From the NCBI GenBank assembly GCA_943138885.2, contig OW964572.2:1741001-1805000 (forward strand): a stretch of DNA of 64,000 nucleotides, written 5' to 3'. A program made the translations under genes and the position numbers. This document shows, in pieces, positions 61,612 to 64,000 of this stretch. The DNA comes from Tholera decimalis. Taxonomy: Eukaryota > Arthropoda > Insecta > Lepidoptera > Noctuidae. Each line of letters starts with the position of its first letter. Position 1 is the first letter of the stretch. The notes beneath the pieces are model-generated. The model was not told the origin of the DNA and did no database searches. It saw nothing but the letters and a program-made list of their open reading frames with translations.

Positions 61612-62625
61612 GTTAGTGGCCCTGACTGCTGTGCGCAAGGTCGTGGGTTCGATTCCTACCCAGGACAAATGTTTGTGTGATGAGCACGATCATTTGTTCT
61701 TTGTCTGGGTGTGATTTATCTATAATATGTATGTATTTAGAAATATACAACGTGTAACGGAAACCCTATATCTATCCAGAAGGGCTGAAGACAACATCTG
61801 GTATGGAGTCTCTATGCACAGTTTCAGCTCAAAATAAGTGACTCAAAGAATTGATACCAAATTATCGGTTTCATATGTTTCTTGAATGCCAATCATAACA
61901 GACCTGTCACAACACTACGAGGGTTAATAACTTTCCACGTGACTTGGCAATAACACGATAATTCTCTTCGTTCTTCTTAATTTGAAAGATTCGGTCTCTG
62001 GTATCAATGTATTGAAATTTCTAATAAGTTCCACACATGTAGACATAGGATTACAAAACCCTTGCCATATTATTTGTTATCATCCAAAGAAGCAGGGCCC
62101 CAAGTCTGCTATTTTTATAAATTCGTCATTTCATCACGATCCCATTGTCATTTTGCTAATAGTTCGTAATCTACTAAATTCATAATGGTTGGTCAGTAGT
62201 CTCGTATTAGAATGACATTGCCGTATTGCCATTTTTATAATAATGGCAATACGGCAATGACCGTTAGTAGTAATGATTTTCGAAAAACTACCCCTAAATT
62301 TGAACATTTTTTCATGCCAGATTTTATTTCTATTTAATTTTACATATTATTTCGTTCAATGAAATGTCAGTGGTTGACCATTGGAAAGCCATTATATTAG
62401 TAGATTAACAAACTTGTCAAAATCAACAATTTTGAAATCAATGATAGACTATTTTGACACTATTGTAATAGCAGACTTGAGGCCCAGTTATATGTATATA
62501 CCCTTTAAGTCACACGTTGTATATGTACGTTTATCAGTTGTCTAGTACTCATAGCACAAGCTCTGCTTAGTTTGGGACTAGATGGCGTTGTGTGAAAGTT
62601 GTGGAATATTATTATTATTATTAAT
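61612..62625 (+). repeat. tRNA-derived SINE family 1, plus strand, split by an insertion
   Basis: Head and first body part 61612-61747 ('AGTGGCCCTGACTGCTGTGC', B box 'GTGGGTTCGATTCC'); second part from 62520 ('TATATGTACGTTTATCAGTT' to the ATT tail near 62622). The two halves join exactly as in the neighbouring minus-strand copy. The two SINEs lie head to head about 35 bp apart, forming a large interrupted palindrome. Confidence 0.85.
61748..62519. mobile_element. 772-bp TIR element inserted in the SINE, TATA duplication
   Basis: Inverted ends 'CAACGTGTAAC' and 'GTCACACGTTG', with TATA on both sides (61744-61747 and 62520-62523). Further inside, 'GGGCCCCAAGTCTGCTATT' at about 62095 and 'AATAGCAGACTTGAGGCCC' at about 62467 are inverted. 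62216-62233/62242-62259 is an 18-bp-arm hairpin ('CATTGCCGTATTGCCATT'). A 67-codon frame at 61982-62185 has no domain. Non-autonomous DNA transposon of unknown superfamily. Confidence 0.7.
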
Positions 62626-63154
62626 GACATTTTTATTCTGTTATTTATATATCACTGCTCTTAAATCGGTGAAAGAATATTAAAATATTTTAGGACCAAA
62701 AATTCAAAGACCTACCTATTAAGGCGACATTATATGGCAGTGACCTTGAGCGACTGGGGAGCAGCTTGCGTCACTCCCCGCGACCGCGCAATGCACCCCC
62801 GCAACGCAAGCTCGAAATTTCGTAAGGTAACCATACGTTTCAAATAGTAAAGACTGTACTGTCTGATTTATTATCACCATCCAATTTTTTTCTGGACTTT
62901 AATTGTCTGGTCATTGAAAACTACTATGTGTATTTAGACAAGTAAATCTATCTATCTATATATATAAAAATGACTATGTGGCTACGCTACTTAGACTCAT
63001 TTGATACTCGTAAATAATTAAGTTTTAATAACATTGAAATCGGAATATTTAAATAAGTATGAATTTACTTGTCAGCAATCATGTCCTCATTTTCGACATG
63101 CTGAGTTGAGTTTTTCTCTTTTGTATACAGCCAGAGCTGAATTTTTTTTTTAAT
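62626..63154. other. Unassigned stretch
   Basis: 62760-62815 is GC-richer ('CACTCCCCGCGACCGCGCAA'). An isolated piece, no supported feature. Confidence 0.35.
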
Positions 63155-63713
63155 AGTTTATAGGCTTGCGTTTGACCATAATCTAACCTGATGTTAAGCG
63201 ATGATGTGGTCGAAGATGAAGCACGCTTGCCTAGAAGTAATCTATTCACTCTTGACTTAAAGACTTCCAGGTTATAACTATCAGGAAACAGACTCCGGTA
63301 GGGAATTCTACTCCTTAGCCGTACCCATAATTAAAGTAATCTCAAAACGTTTCATGCGTATGGGTGGGATATCCACCATGTAACGATGGCGCATCACCGT
63401 TTGTCTTGTAGTCCTATGATGGAACGGGCTTGGTGGAATAAGACTGCAATTCCATCGCACACTCCCCGAAATGTAACCGATAGAAAACTGATAGGCTTGC
63501 AACACGTCGCCGATGCTCTAGGCTCTGGACCTTTGTCTCGACCAGTTTCTCGTTGCCGATGAGCCTTTTGGCCCGTTTCTCTATAGACTCAAGTGCATTA
63601 AGCTGGTATTTGGCAGATCCGTCCCAGAGATAAGAGCAGCACTCCATACACGACTGAACTTGCGCTTGATAGAGGTTGAGCAGCTGTTCCGGTGTGAAGT
63701 ACCGTCTCACTTT
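63155..63713 (-). pseudogene. LINE-1f C-terminal relic, minus strand
   Basis: 'RRYFTPEQLLNLYQAQVQSC', 'KYQLNALESIEKRAKRLIGN', 'KVQSLEHRRRVASLSVFYRL' in one frame, then a shift to 'SLIPPSPFHHRTTRQTVMRH' and 'YMVDIPPIRMKRF', then the 3' end near 63155. Truncated at 63713 exactly where family G begins. Confidence 0.82.
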
Positions 63714-64000
63714 TGAAATGAAATGAAATTAAATATTTATTTTGTAAATTGGTTATAAATAACACTTTTACACGTCATGTTTTTGTGCGTGTTTAGTTTA
63801 GCTAGATGAGGCCGGTATTTCTTAACTGACTAGTCTGAGAAGAAACACCGAAACAAAATCAGAGGTCAAAGTCTCTTTTAAAGTCCAGATAATTTGTATT
63901 TGTATATGAGAAGCATGTAAGTTCATGTCTGTGGTATTTTTTTGAGGAAATAACTAAGCAAATTTGAGCGGACCTGTCCAGTCAGTGCAAGCATTTGTCA
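63714..64000 (-). repeat. Family G repeat with (GAAAT)-type start, runs off the window
   Basis: 'GAAATGAAATGAAATTAAAT' 'ATTTATTTTG', 'GATGAGGCCGGTATTTCTTA', 'AATCAGAGGTCAAAGTCTCT'. The short repeat at the left end looks like a (TTTCAT)n LINE tail on the minus strand, so family G may be the 3' UTR of a LINE whose coding part lies beyond the window. Confidence 0.6.

Overview
This window looks like accessory (intergenic or intronic) DNA from a moth or butterfly genome. It is AT-rich and crowded with decayed transposable elements of types that recur in Lepidoptera: LINE 3' ends with the 'CACCTGATGGTAAGCGATGATG' style tail, RTE-type tails ending in 'TTTATAATATTAGTATAGAT', repeats running from 'GGGTTCCGTAG' to 'GACTCGCACTTGGCCA', and tRNA-headed SINEs. 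I found no complete host protein-coding gene, no rRNA, no functional tRNA gene and no CRISPR array. The one trace of a possible host-type or transposase gene is a short first exon at 59485-59564. It encodes the start of a THAP zinc-binding domain and is followed directly by a GTAAGT splice donor.

Layout. 1-6 kb: a dispersed repeat with a foldback end (family A) is split by a 4.2 kb two-ORF CR1-like LINE on the minus strand; a TACTCA target duplication flanks the insertion. 6.3-7.0 kb: a non-autonomous hAT-like element with an 8-bp duplication. 7.5-9.2 kb: a GGGTTCCGTA-type repeat (family B) and a second family A copy. 10.8-11.0 kb: a TTA-flanked hairpin MITE. 11.4-12.7 kb: two broken pieces of a conserved protein and a repeat. 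12.9-15.3 kb: a hairpin and a tandem array of about 120-bp units, split by a jockey/CR1-like LINE (LINE-1f). 16-25 kb: LINE-1f relics, an R1-clade relic, SINE-like repeats, and a family B copy split by LINE-1f. 26-35 kb: more family B copies, an unusual nested palindromic element at 30.5 kb, and a second hAT-like element at 33 kb. 36-43 kb: LINE 3' ends of several lineages, a 70-bp perfect palindrome at 38.2 kb and another family B variant. 43-57 kb: mostly unassigned sequence with a third family A copy, a second R1-clade relic, and fragments of LINE-1f and other repeats. 57-64 kb: a candidate 2.1 kb terminal-inverted-repeat element carrying the THAP exon, a MITE with 72-bp perfect inverted repeats, two head-to-head tRNA-derived SINEs (one split by a 772-bp TATA-flanked element), and a LINE-1f relic.

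The genes do not form a pathway. What links the features is mobility. Several insertions can be ordered in time because the empty site is preserved in another copy inside the same window: the CR1-like LINE in family A, LINE-1f in family B, a TIR element in a SINE, and a hAT element in a SINE tail. The most unusual structures are the palindromes: the nested double palindrome at 30.5 kb, the spacerless palindrome at 38.2 kb, and the foldback ends of family A, whose two arms match each other better than they match other copies. All family names rest on reading the sequence by eye, and no database search was possible.
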